A stretch of DNA of 64,000 nt, from contig NZ_KE557306.1 in NCBI RefSeq assembly GCF_000442275.2, forward strand, positions 659,598 through 723,597. Reading direction: 5' to 3'. The position numbers and the translations under genes are program-made. Shown one piece after another: positions 1 to 7,761 of this stretch. Numbering within the stretch: the stretch's first letter is position 1; every line of letters begins with the position of its first letter. Under the pieces are notes generated by a model. That model ran no database searches and was not told the origin of the DNA. It saw nothing but the letters and a program-made list of their open reading frames with translations. The stretch comes from Litoreibacter arenae DSM 19593. GTDB taxonomy: Bacteria; Pseudomonadota; Alphaproteobacteria; Rhodobacterales; Rhodobacteraceae.

Positions 1-1
1 C

Positions 2-679
2 GAAGACGTCTTGTTCGGCTCAGGCGGCGCGGTTGCGTCCGCCCGCAAAGGCACCGTGTTCGTGATCTGTGTCACCATGGAGCCGTCCCGCGCCATTGAT
101 CTGGCGGAACGACTGGAAGCGGCAGGCATGTTGGCGCTGGACGCGCCGGTGTCGGGCGGCTCGGCCAAGGCGCAAGCGGGCGAGATGACGATCATGGCGT
201 CGGGCCGTGCGGAAGCGTTCGACAAGGCGGGGTCGTGTCTGGATGCGATTGCCAGCAAGGTCTACCGTTTGGGGGACGCGGCGGGCAAAGGCTCTCAGGT
301 CAAGATGATTAATCAGCTTCTGGCAGGCGTCCACATTGCCGCGGCCGCCGAGGCGCTGACCTTGGGGGCGAAGATCGGCCTTGATCTGGGGATGCTGCAC
401 GAGGTCATTCAGGAATGCGCGGGTAACTCGTGGATGTTCGGCAATCGCGGCGCGCATATCGTGGCGGGCGACTACACGCCCCATTCTGCGGTGGACATTT
501 TCGTGAAGGATTTGGGCATTGTGACCGGCGAGGCGGCGGATCATCCGGTACCCTTGTCGCAAACCGCGCTGGCGCTGTTCAAGGAAGCCTCCGCCGCTGG
601 CATGGGCCGCGAGGATGACGCGGCGGTGGCGAAACTGCTGGCGACCAAAGGCGGCATCAAACTGCCGGGCATGACATGA
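2..679 (+). CDS. ltnD: L-threonate dehydrogenase-like beta-hydroxyacid dehydrogenase, C-terminal part
   Basis: The reading frame is open from the left edge, so the N-terminal NAD-binding Rossmann motif lies outside the window. What remains is the end of the nucleotide domain and the all-helical C-terminal domain of the 3-hydroxyisobutyrate dehydrogenase family. The stretch GKGSQVKMINQLLAGVHI holds the catalytic lysine and is closest to the LtnD (threonate/tetronate) branch as I remember it. That branch oxidises a four-carbon sugar acid to its 2- or 3-oxo form in the cytosol. The stop codon overlaps the ATG of an OtnK-type kinase relic (ATGA), the normal partner in four-carbon acid sugar catabolism. 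A plain 3-hydroxyisobutyrate dehydrogenase is the alternative, less likely because of the neighbour. Confidence 0.82.
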   Translation, partial: EDVLFGSGGAVASARKGTVFVICVTMEPSRAIDLAERLEAAGMLALDAPVSGGSAKAQAGEMTIMASGRAEAFDKAGSCLDAIASKVYRLGDAAGKGSQVKMINQLLAGVHIAAAAEALTLGAKIGLDLGMLHEVIQECAGNSWMFGNRGAHIVAGDYTPHSAVDIFVKDLGIVTGEAADHPVPLSQTALALFKEASAAGMGREDDAAVAKLLATKGGIKLPGMT

Positions 680-908
680 CCGTTCTGGGTTGCATCGCGG
701 ACGACTTCACGGGTGCTACCGATCTGGCGAGACCTCCGGCGCGGTGACCAAGGCGCTTGGCGTGACGCAGCAGACCATCGGAGCGGAAATCGCGCCCGGC
801 GTGCCGTGGTGCTTTGCCACAAGCGCGGGTCAGGACATTGCCCTGACCCTCAAATCCGGCAATTTCGGCGCAGAGAGCTTCTTTGCCGACGCGGTGGCAA
901 AACTCTAG
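676..908 (+). pseudogene. otnK: otnK relic: 3-oxo-tetronate kinase with internal deletion and frameshift
   Basis: The ATG at 676 begins MTVLGCIADDFTGATDLA, the conserved N-terminus of four-carbon acid sugar kinases (DUF1537/OtnK). After 18 residues the sequence jumps directly to GETSGAVTKALGV, which is the conserved C-terminal nucleotide-binding segment of the same family, and runs to the natural C-terminus at 908. The two halves are in different frames, and the first frame stops soon after the join near 726-729. Family members are about 420 residues, so roughly 1 kb of coding DNA is missing. The product cannot be functional. The four bases GGCG at the join fit both sides, which suggests a short-homology deletion; an assembly error is the other explanation. 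Confidence 0.85.
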
Positions 909-2098
909 TTGCGGGTGGCGGTCAGGTTGACCGTCACGGCCACGTCAAAGCCCACCGAACTTTCGTCGGGATAGGTCTCGCCAATGTTGAAGCTGGTCCG
1001 GTTCAACCGCGTCTGGCCCTGCATCACCGCCGTATCCCCGTCGATTTGTAGCGAGAAGGGCAGGTTCACCGGCACCTCCATGCCTTTCAAGGTCAATGTG
1101 CCGTTCGCCGTGTAGGTGGGGCCGTCCTCCAGAATATCCGCCTTGAACACGGCAGTGTCATGTGCCTCCGCGTTGAGGAAATCCGGCCCCATGGCCTGCG
1201 CGGTGACCGAGCCAAGGCTGAGCGAGCCGATTGCGACCTGCACCTCCACATCGCCATGGACGCCGTTCGCGTCCGGCTCCTCGGCAAAATTGATGGCGGC
1301 GGTCCAGTCGGCGAAGCTGCCCTCCACGTCGCTGCCCAACTGGCGCACGGTGATCGCCAGGGTGCCGTCCTGCACGGTCCAGCCGCTTTCGACCGCCGCG
1401 AGCCTTGGCACGCTGTCCTGCTCGGTGGCTGCGAACAGCCCAAGGCTGGCACCAACCACCAAGGCCAGCATATATGCTCCCACCGCGCCGATGATCGGCA
1501 GGGCGGAGCGGTGTTGCTCCGGCACGCTATCCGGCTCGGTGGTGCCGGGGAGCATACGTTTCAGGGTGATGTCGCGGTCGATGAAGTGGTGTTTCAGCGC
1601 GCCTGCGACGTGGAGCAGGATGGAGATGACCAGCACCCGTTCGAAAATAATGTGCAGGGACGCGAAGATGTGGGCGAAAGCGTCGTCTTTTGGGACGAAG
1701 GGCAGACCCTGCCCGAACGGCCACCAGATCGGCGCGAAGCCTGTGGTGGCGGCGTGGTGGATCCAGCCGGTCAACGGCACCAGCACCAAGGCGGCGTAGA
1801 GCGTCCAGTGGATGAGTTCGGCCAGCATGGCCTCCAGCCGCTTGTCGGCGTTCAGCAGGGCGGGCTTGGGCTGCGAGATGGCCCACGCGATGCGGGCAAG
1901 GGCGGTGAAGAAGATGAACACACCCAGCGTCTTATGGATGGAGAACATCTGCGCCTTGAACGCCAGCGCCTCGCCGGTGTCGTAGGGCAGGCCATTGGCG
2001 TAGATGCCCAGCGGGATCATGGTGATGATCAACAGGGCGATCAGCCAGTGGAAACTCTTTGTGACGGACCCGTAAGTGGTCGTGCTGTTGCCGCGCAT
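905..2098 (-). CDS. Cytochrome b561 / YceI-domain fusion membrane protein
   Basis: The first 190 or so residues form a four-helix cytochrome b561 domain (SVTKSFHWLIALLII at the start, histidines in FSIHKTLGVF and LHIIFERVL for haem binding). A linker transmembrane helix (about residues 200-225) follows, and then a YceI lipocalin-like domain that should lie in the periplasm. YceI domains bind polyisoprenoids or other lipids; the fusion would couple a lipid-type ligand to a membrane b-haem. The ATG at 2098 is preceded by AGGA at good spacing and is preferred over an in-frame TTG at 2128. Stand-alone b561 and YceI genes are often adjacent, so a fusion is plausible as a functional unit. The gene converges on the otnK relic with a 4 bp overlap. 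Confidence 0.85.
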   Translation of the reverse strand: MRGNSTTTYGSVTKSFHWLIALLIITMIPLGIYANGLPYDTGEALAFKAQMFSIHKTLGVFIFFTALARIAWAISQPKPALLNADKRLEAMLAELIHWTLYAALVLVPLTGWIHHAATTGFAPIWWPFGQGLPFVPKDDAFAHIFASLHIIFERVLVISILLHVAGALKHHFIDRDITLKRMLPGTTEPDSVPEQHRSALPIIGAVGAYMLALVVGASLGLFAATEQDSVPRLAAVESGWTVQDGTLAITVRQLGSDVEGSFADWTAAINFAEEPDANGVHGDVEVQVAIGSLSLGSVTAQAMGPDFLNAEAHDTAVFKADILEDGPTYTANGTLTLKGMEVPVNLPFSLQIDGDTAVMQGQTRLNRTSFNIGETYPDESSVGFDVAVTVNLTATRN

Positions 2099-2188
2099 GG
2101 GGTGTTCCTGTTTTTGGTCGAGCGTCAAACTAGACGCGAAGGGCGGGAAGCTGAATGCACGAAACTGTGCATCGCTGCGAGCGGTGGT

Positions 2189-2563
2189 TCAGGTCGCGTC
2201 GGGATCGACCAGATCGGTCTGTATCCAGTCGCGGCTGAGGTGAATGTCGATGCTTTCCAGACGGCCCGGCCCGAGGTTCTCGTATTTGTGCGGGACCGCA
2301 GCGGGGCCCATCAAAACGTCGCCTTCGGAGGCCTCGATCACCTCGTCGCCGATGGTGAAACGGGCGCGGCCTTTGCGGAGGACGAAAATCTCGTCATAGG
2401 GATGCACATGCCATTTGGGGCCGATACCGACCTCGTCGGTGGCGTAGAACAGGACCGTGACGTCGGAATCGATCAGCGACCCGCCTATGACACCTTTCCA
2501 ATTATCCTTGTCCGACTTCCAGTCGACGTGTTTTACGTGCTGCGCGGGTTTTTGCGGTCTCAT
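2189..2563 (-). CDS. Cupin-domain protein
   Basis: This is a 124-residue single-domain cupin. The metal-binding motif is seen as GPKWHVHPYDEIFVLRKGRARF (the two histidines and the glutamate of cupin motif 1) and motif 2 as GDVLMGPAAVPHKYENLG with its histidine. Such proteins bind a divalent metal and act as small isomerases, dioxygenases or sensors; the sequence does not say which. The start at 2563 has a GAGGGAG ribosome site; the open frame extends further upstream but without cupin-like sequence. It stands alone between the b561-YceI gene and the divergent fabD. Confidence 0.8.
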   Translation of the reverse strand: MRPQKPAQHVKHVDWKSDKDNWKGVIGGSLIDSDVTVLFYATDEVGIGPKWHVHPYDEIFVLRKGRARFTIGDEVIEASEGDVLMGPAAVPHKYENLGPGRLESIDIHLSRDWIQTDLVDPDAT

Positions 2564-2792
2564 CTTACAATCTCCCTCGTTGGCTACCGGACGCGCCCGA
2601 CCGGTCCAGGGTTGGCGCAAAGCGTTGCCGGAACTTAGGTCAGCGGGCCTTGCATGACCATCTGTAACATCGCCAAAAAACTGCGAACCGGCGCACAGGT
2701 TTTGTGCGCGAAGCACCGCGCGGTGCTTGTGAGGGGGCAATTGGTCGGCTAGACCTTTAAAAAACACGACAAACAAACAGGGGAGCAGCCAT

Positions 2793-3731
2793 ATGCGCGC
2801 ATTTGTATTTCCGGGCCAAGGGGCCCAGACCATCGGGATGGGCCGCGATCTGGCGGAAAACTACCCTGAAGCTAAAGCCGTATTCGACGAGGTGGACGAC
2901 GCCTTGGGCGAAAAGCTGTCCACCCTGATCTGGGAGGGGGAGCAGGACACGCTGACCCTGACCCAGAACGCACAACCGGCGCTGATGGCGACGTCTCTGG
3001 CGGTGATGGCGGCTTTGAAATCCGAAGGGGTCGGCATCGACGCCGCGTCCTTCGTGGCGGGGCATTCGCTTGGGGAATACTCGGCATTGGCGGCGGCAGG
3101 GTCCATTTCCGTGGCCGACACCGCCCGCCTGCTACGCAAACGCGGGCTGGCGATGCAGGAGGCCGTGCCGGTGGGTGTCGGTGCTATGGCGGCGCTGCTG
3201 GGGCTGGATTTCGAGGCGGTTCAGGGCGTCGCGGCAGAGGCTGCGGGCGACGAGGTGTGCCAAGCCGCCAATGACAATGATCCGGGGCAGGTGGTGGTCT
3301 CCGGCCACAAGGCTGCGGTGGAGCGTGCGGTGGACTTGGCCAAGGCGCGCGGTGCCAAGCGTGCGGTGCTGTTGCCGGTCAGCGCCCCCTTCCATTGCGC
3401 CCTGATGGAGCCTGCGGCCCGTGCCATGGCAGAGGCGTTGCAGGAGGTGGACATCAAGGACCCCTCCGTCCCGCTGGTGGCGAACGTTCGGGCGTCGTCT
3501 GTTAACGATGGCGCAACCATTCGCACGCTTCTGGTGGAACAAATCACCGGCTCCGTCCGGTGGCGCGAGAGTGTGGAATATATGGGCGCGCAGGGCGTGA
3601 CCGAGATCTGGGAGGTCGGTGCGGGCAAGGCGCTGTCCGGCATGATCCGCCGCATCAACCGCGATATCGCGACCCGCGCGGTCGGCACGGCGGATGACGT
3701 GAAAGCCGCCGTGGAAGCGCTGAATGCTTAA
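2793..3731 (+). CDS. fabD: Malonyl-CoA:ACP transacylase
   Basis: The 312-residue protein begins MRAFVFPGQGAQTIGMG, the FabD signature, and carries the nucleophile motif GHSLGEYSA with Ser92. The catalytic histidine is in SAPFHCALM near residue 200. It moves the malonyl group from CoA to acyl carrier protein in the cytosol at the start of fatty acid elongation. It heads a fabD-(lipoprotein)-fabG-acpP cluster, with fabF-mltG about 5 kb downstream. The last codons overlap the next gene by 8 bp. Confidence 0.97.
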   Translation: MRAFVFPGQGAQTIGMGRDLAENYPEAKAVFDEVDDALGEKLSTLIWEGEQDTLTLTQNAQPALMATSLAVMAALKSEGVGIDAASFVAGHSLGEYSALAAAGSISVADTARLLRKRGLAMQEAVPVGVGAMAALLGLDFEAVQGVAAEAAGDEVCQAANDNDPGQVVVSGHKAAVERAVDLAKARGAKRAVLLPVSAPFHCALMEPAARAMAEALQEVDIKDPSVPLVANVRASSVNDGATIRTLLVEQITGSVRWRESVEYMGAQGVTEIWEVGAGKALSGMIRRINRDIATRAVGTADDVKAAVEALNA

Positions 3732-4284
3732 AGCCCGACTGCTCTCGCTCGCCCTCGTGGCGGGCTGCGGGACGGTGGAGAACATGTCCCAGACCCTGAA
3801 TATGCAGGTCGACGGGCAAAGCCTGCGCATGGATGGGGTCATCAACACGCGGGCATTGCGGCAGTTCGTGCAAACGCTGGACGACAATCCCGGCCTGCGT
3901 GAGGTGGTTCTGGGCCGCATCGACGGCTCGCTGGATGACGAGGTGGTGGCCGAAATGGGCTACACCCTGCGCGAACGGGGGCTGGCGACGCGGATGCTGC
4001 CAAGCTCGGAAGTGTTTTCCGGCGGGGTGGACCTGTTTCTGGCGGGTGTGCAACGCACGGTGCCTGCGGGCGCTGTGGTTGGCGTGCATGAGTGGGAGAC
4101 CAGCTTCGGCTCGGCGCGGGATTATCCGCGCGATTCGCGTCAGCACGAACCGACGCGGGGATATATCGAGGATATGCTGGGCTCTGACGCCTTCTACTGG
4201 TTCACGGTGGAGGCCGCATCGTTCAACGATGTGCATGTCATGACCCGAGACGAATTGATCAGATACGGCGTGGTTACGCGTTGA
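3724..4284 (+). CDS. Putative lipoprotein with ClpP/crotonase-like domain
   Basis: The 186-residue product starts with a lipoprotein signal (LALVAGC, predicted lipidated Cys15), so the mature protein should sit on a membrane facing the periplasm. The middle (LREVVLGRIDGSLDDE and SSEVFSGGVDLFLAG) resembles the predicted periplasmic ClpP-fold family COG3904, in which a serine or small residue in the SGG segment lies at the would-be active site. I cannot confirm a catalytic triad. It overlaps fabD by 8 bp and ends 24 bp before fabG, so it is co-transcribed with fatty acid genes. Its role there is unknown. Confidence 0.7.
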   Translation: MLKARLLSLALVAGCGTVENMSQTLNMQVDGQSLRMDGVINTRALRQFVQTLDDNPGLREVVLGRIDGSLDDEVVAEMGYTLRERGLATRMLPSSEVFSGGVDLFLAGVQRTVPAGAVVGVHEWETSFGSARDYPRDSRQHEPTRGYIEDMLGSDAFYWFTVEAASFNDVHVMTRDELIRYGVVTR

Positions 4285-4308
4285 AATACATTAAGAAAGG
4301 TCAGTAAG

Positions 4309-5046
4309 ATGTTTAATCTAGAAGGAAAATCGGCGCTTGTCACAGGTGCGTCCGGCGGGATTGGCGGCGAGATCGCCAAGACGCTGCACGCGCAGGGCGC
4401 AACGGTCGCCCTGTCCGGCACGCGGGTGGAGCCGCTGGAGGCGCTGGCGTCAGAGCTGGGCGAGCGCGCGCATGTGCTGCCCTGCAACCTGAGCGATTTC
4501 GACGCCGTCGACGCGCTGCCCAAGCAGGCGGTGGAGGCGATGGGCGCGGTGGACATTCTGGTCAACAACGCGGGCATCACCCGCGACAACCTGTTCATGC
4601 GCATGTCGGATGACGAATGGCAGTCGGTGATCGACGTCAACCTGACCTCGACCTTCAAGCTGTGCAAAGGCGTGTTGCGCGGCATGATGAAGGCGCGGTG
4701 GGGGCGGATCGTGAATATCTCGTCGGTCGTGGGGGCCACGGGCAATCCGGGGCAAGGCAACTACGCGGCGTCCAAGGCGGGCATGGTGGGGATGTCCAAA
4801 TCGCTGGCCTACGAGGTCGCGTCGCGGGGGATCACCGTCAACTGCATCGCGCCGGGGTTTATTACCACGGCAATGACCGACAAGCTGAATGATGACCAAA
4901 AGGCCGACATCCTTGGGCAAATCCCCGCTGGCCGAATGGGCGAGGCGGGCGAGATCGCGGCCGCCGCGCTGTATCTGGCAAGCCCCGAGGCGGGCTATAC
5001 CACAGGCACCACGCTGCATGTGAACGGCGGAATGGCGATGATCTAG
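4309..5046 (+). CDS. fabG: 3-oxoacyl-ACP reductase
   Basis: This is a 245-residue short-chain dehydrogenase. It has the nucleotide motif TGASGGIGG at residues 12-20, NNAG at 86-89, and the catalytic Ser139, Tyr152 and Lys156 in the NISS and YAASK motifs. FabG reduces 3-oxoacyl-ACP with NADPH in the fatty acid cycle. The order fabD-fabG-acpP and the ending HVNGGMAMI are typical of FabG rather than of a general SDR. AAAGG precedes the ATG. Confidence 0.96.
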   Translation: MFNLEGKSALVTGASGGIGGEIAKTLHAQGATVALSGTRVEPLEALASELGERAHVLPCNLSDFDAVDALPKQAVEAMGAVDILVNNAGITRDNLFMRMSDDEWQSVIDVNLTSTFKLCKGVLRGMMKARWGRIVNISSVVGATGNPGQGNYAASKAGMVGMSKSLAYEVASRGITVNCIAPGFITTAMTDKLNDDQKADILGQIPAGRMGEAGEIAAAALYLASPEAGYTTGTTLHVNGGMAMI

Positions 5047-5265
5047 GCGCTGCGCTGCGGCGATTTCCCTATGGTCAATTCGGGGTTGCATAAGCGTTTG
5101 CGTTCCCCATTTGGTATGCTATAGGCGGCGCAGATATTGCCGGGGTGACCCCTCGGTTGCCGTGTATGCGGCGAGAATAACAGGCCAAATGGCCACCACC
5201 ACTTGGGCGGGGAAACCTGTCCGCAACATATCGGGCCAGCCCCGAGCAACTACGAGGAATAGAAC

Positions 5266-5499
5266 ATGAGCGATATCGCAGACCGCGTTAAAAAGATCGT
5301 TGTCGAGCACCTGGGTGTGGAAGAAGACAAAGTTGTTGAAAACGCATCGTTCATCGACGATCTGGGCGCAGACAGCCTCGACACCGTTGAGCTGGTCATG
5401 GCGTTCGAAGAAGAGTTCGGGATCGAGATCCCCGACGACGCGGCTGAGACCATCCAGACCTTCGGCGACGCAACGAAATTCATCAAAGAAGCCTCCTGA
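5266..5499 (+). CDS. acpP: Acyl carrier protein
   Basis: The 77-residue acidic protein has the phosphopantetheine site GADSLD with Ser37. It carries growing acyl chains for fatty acid and lipid A synthesis. A 219 bp gap separates it from fabG, enough for its own promoter, which fits the high expression usual for acpP. A strong terminator lies 30 bp after the stop codon. Confidence 0.98.
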   Translation: MSDIADRVKKIVVEHLGVEEDKVVENASFIDDLGADSLDTVELVMAFEEEFGIEIPDDAAETIQTFGDATKFIKEAS

Positions 5500-5529
5500 G
5501 TTTAACTTAGAGCTTTGACGAGATTAGAG

Positions 5530-5558
5530 ATGGCGTCCCTTAGGGCGCCATTTTTTAT
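5530..5558 (+). terminator. Rho-independent terminator after acpP
   Basis: ATGGCG, a one-base bulge and CCC pair with GGG and CGCCAT around a TTA loop, followed by a run of T. It closes the fab-acpP transcript. Confidence 0.9.
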
Positions 5559-5720
5559 TTGGTTATAGTCTGTTTGATTAGAGATAGGGTGTTACCTCTT
5601 GGGACACATCAGGCTTCCGCTTCCATGACCGGCAACAGTCCACTTCGGAATTGCTAAAACGTTTCATAGTTGGCTAATAGTACATCGGTGCAGATGAGAG
5701 CCGACAAGGAGCAGCAACGT

Positions 5721-6074
5721 ATGATACGAATTTTGTACTTCAGCACGGCCCGTGCAAACCTGACGCGAGCCGATGTCGACGCTATCGCGTCGCATGCGTC
5801 TGAGGCGAACTTGAAAAGAGGGATAACGGGCTCGCTGGCGTATAATGGCAGAAACTTTTGCCAGTGCCTTGAGGGTGAAGAAGGCCAAATAAGAGCGTTG
5901 ATTGAAACGATCCGCAAGGATGACCGCCATAGCGGTTTCAAAGTGCTGGATGAAAAGACAGTTCAATCCCGCTATTTCAAGGATTGGGGGCTGCGGCTGG
6001 TCGATGACCTAGATTTTTCTTACGTCATCAATGCCATGAGTGCGGACAGCCGTGACCGCGAACCAGTGTCATGA
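5721..6074 (+). CDS. BLUF-domain blue-light sensor protein
   Basis: The 117-residue protein is a stand-alone BLUF domain with a short tail. The flavin-site residues of the family are all visible: Tyr6 (ILYFS), Asn30 (SEANLKRGITG) and Gln48 (FCQCLEG). The RH motif of DDRHSGF and Trp89 (KDWGLRL) are also present. The position that is usually methionine two residues after the tryptophan (Met106 in AppA) is Leu91 here. BLUF proteins bind FAD and change hydrogen bonding around Gln in blue light, passing the signal to a partner. No output domain is fused, so a separate partner is expected. The start at 5721 is chosen for the AAGGAG site nine bases upstream; earlier in-frame starts lack one. Confidence 0.93.
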   Translation: MIRILYFSTARANLTRADVDAIASHASEANLKRGITGSLAYNGRNFCQCLEGEEGQIRALIETIRKDDRHSGFKVLDEKTVQSRYFKDWGLRLVDDLDFSYVINAMSADSRDREPVS

Positions 6075-6630
6075 AGGCCGCAAAGCAAGGTCGATAATCT
6101 GGGTTTTAGCTGGATCCGCCCGGTTCATCAGGTTGCGGATATCCGCATTGTATCTGGCCCAACTGTCGATGGACGCAGGTTCGGCTACACACCACTACGT
6201 TCGCTCCATCCCCATGCTTTGTCTGCGTGCGGTGGGTGCGAACGGTGTCTGATCAGCGCAACGGGCGTAGGGCGGTGGGGCGGACCATTAGGCTCCAGCC
6301 AGCATCTGTCCGACCCGCTCTTCCTGCGGTCGACGTGGCGTTTGGTTGGCCGATACTCCGGCAGTAAGCCGCTCCGTAGCGCCGGATTGGCGAAGTTCCG
6401 CAAGCGCATTTTCCAAATCAACAAGCTGGTTGATTTTGAGCAAAAGTCCGTTACGCTACGTAAATCATAAACTCTAATTACGCGTCGTGTTGTTGGGAGG
6501 CACGCGAGGCGTTTTGACAAGTGCTGGTCGTTCGCCATTCTCTTGCTGCCCCGGCGTCGACAATTGCTTTTCCTATCCTCCTTTTACCCAGACGCTGGCA
6601 ACGTCGCTGCTTGTCAAAGTGGAGCCCTCA
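6075..6630. other. 555 bp stretch without a convincing gene
   Basis: No recognisable protein, RNA or repeat was found here. The only thing that reads like protein is a short minus-strand frame, 6443 down to 6288, TTG start, 51 codons. It encodes a peptide with KINQLVDLENALAELRQSG near its start and a weak GGA site upstream. It could be a small gene or chance. Confidence 0.4.
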
Positions 6631-6819
6631 ATGAACACCTTTTCTCTAGAAGATACATTGAACGAACTGGAGCGTCAGGCCGCTGCGAGCACTGTCACCG
6701 ACAAAGAGCTTGTTAAAAGCCGTTTGCGCCGTTTGGCGTCGATCCTAGAGACGCGATCAACGGTTCGGGCGAGTATCGTTCCGGATGACGATCTGCTGTT
6801 CGACAACGTCCCCGTCTGA
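6631..6819 (+). CDS. Small hypothetical protein (62 aa)
   Basis: The ATG at 6631 follows a GGAG site at six-base spacing. The product is a short helical, charged protein (LEDTLNELERQAAAST, then VKSRLRRLASILETRS) ending in an acidic patch (PDDDLLFDN). It has no signal peptide or membrane segment. I do not recognise the family. It lies alone between the BLUF gene and the DUF2270 gene. Confidence 0.5.
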   Translation: MNTFSLEDTLNELERQAAASTVTDKELVKSRLRRLASILETRSTVRASIVPDDDLLFDNVPV

Positions 6820-7059
6820 ACTGGCACCTGACATCGGGTTGGCATCCGGCCCGCGCAAATCTGCCTTCGCGGAAGCAAGGCTGCCAATGACCCAGGGCCT
6901 TGCTGCCCGACGGTCGGCCCGCGATCTCTGTCTGGACGAAAAGCTTGGTCTAAACCGACACCAAGCTTATGGTGTAGGCGGTTAATTCGGGAAGGCGGGG
7001 CTATCAGCAAGCGTAAGGCCAAGGACACGCAGGAATTTACTGCGGCGGAAATATCGGCG

Positions 7060-7683
7060 TTGGCGCATCTGTATCGGGGCGAGGTCTATCGCAGCACGAT
7101 CTGGCGCACGCGGCTGGATACGACCACCAACTGGGCCGTCGTGACCCTTGGGGTGGCGCTGTCGATCACCTTTGCCTCGCCGGAGGCCTCTGCGCTGCCT
7201 TTGCTGCTGGTGGGTGTGCTGATCTTGCTGTTTTTGTCGCTGGAAGCCCGCCGCTACCGCTATTTCAACGTCTGGCGGGCGCGGTCGCGCTGGCTTGAGA
7301 CGCATTTCTACTCCCCCATGTTGCTGGCAAGCGACCTGCATACCGAGGATGACTGGCAGAAGACGCTGGCACAGGACTACCAAAAACCGCAGTTCCATAT
7401 CAGCTATGCCACGGCTTTGGCGCGAAGGGTGCGGCGCAACTACCTGTGGATATTGCTGATTCAGGCACTGGCTTATTGCGGCAAGCTGATGATCCACCCG
7501 TTTCCGGTGGAAGATGTCCACATGTTTCTGGACCGCGCCAATATCGGCGTTTTCCCGGGCGAATTGGTGCTGATAACGGGGGCGCTCTATCTGGCGGCAG
7601 GGGTCGCGTTGTCTGTCTGGGTCAAGGTGAACGACACGAGAAACGCCCGAGAAAGGGGCAGCGCCAACGGGGCGATCGGCTAG
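7060..7683 (+). CDS. DUF2270 membrane protein
   Basis: The protein has the DUF2270 opening AHLYRGEVYRSTIWRTRLD followed by a pair of transmembrane helices (TNWAVVTLGVALSITF and ALPLLLVGVLILLFL), the motif LEARRYRYFNVWRARSRWLE, and two more hydrophobic segments in the C-terminal half. The family has no known function. The given start is a TTG with only a weak ribosome site. The frame stays open upstream with family-like sequence (EFTAAEISAL), and a much better GGGAAGG site lies seven bases before an ATC codon at 7003, so the true protein may begin there. Confidence 0.8.
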   Translation: MAHLYRGEVYRSTIWRTRLDTTTNWAVVTLGVALSITFASPEASALPLLLVGVLILLFLSLEARRYRYFNVWRARSRWLETHFYSPMLLASDLHTEDDWQKTLAQDYQKPQFHISYATALARRVRRNYLWILLIQALAYCGKLMIHPFPVEDVHMFLDRANIGVFPGELVLITGALYLAAGVALSVWVKVNDTRNARERGSANGAIG

Positions 7684-7761
7684 GGTGCCATCGGTGAAAG
7701 CCGATGGCCTTACCGGCAGTCTGGCCATAGCATGTGGGCAACATGCCAAAGGACCGCCCCT

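Noticed and set aside
1160..2638. 492-codon plus-strand frame opposite the b561-YceI and cupin genes
   Set aside because: Both genes on the other strand have clear domains and ribosome sites; this frame has neither.
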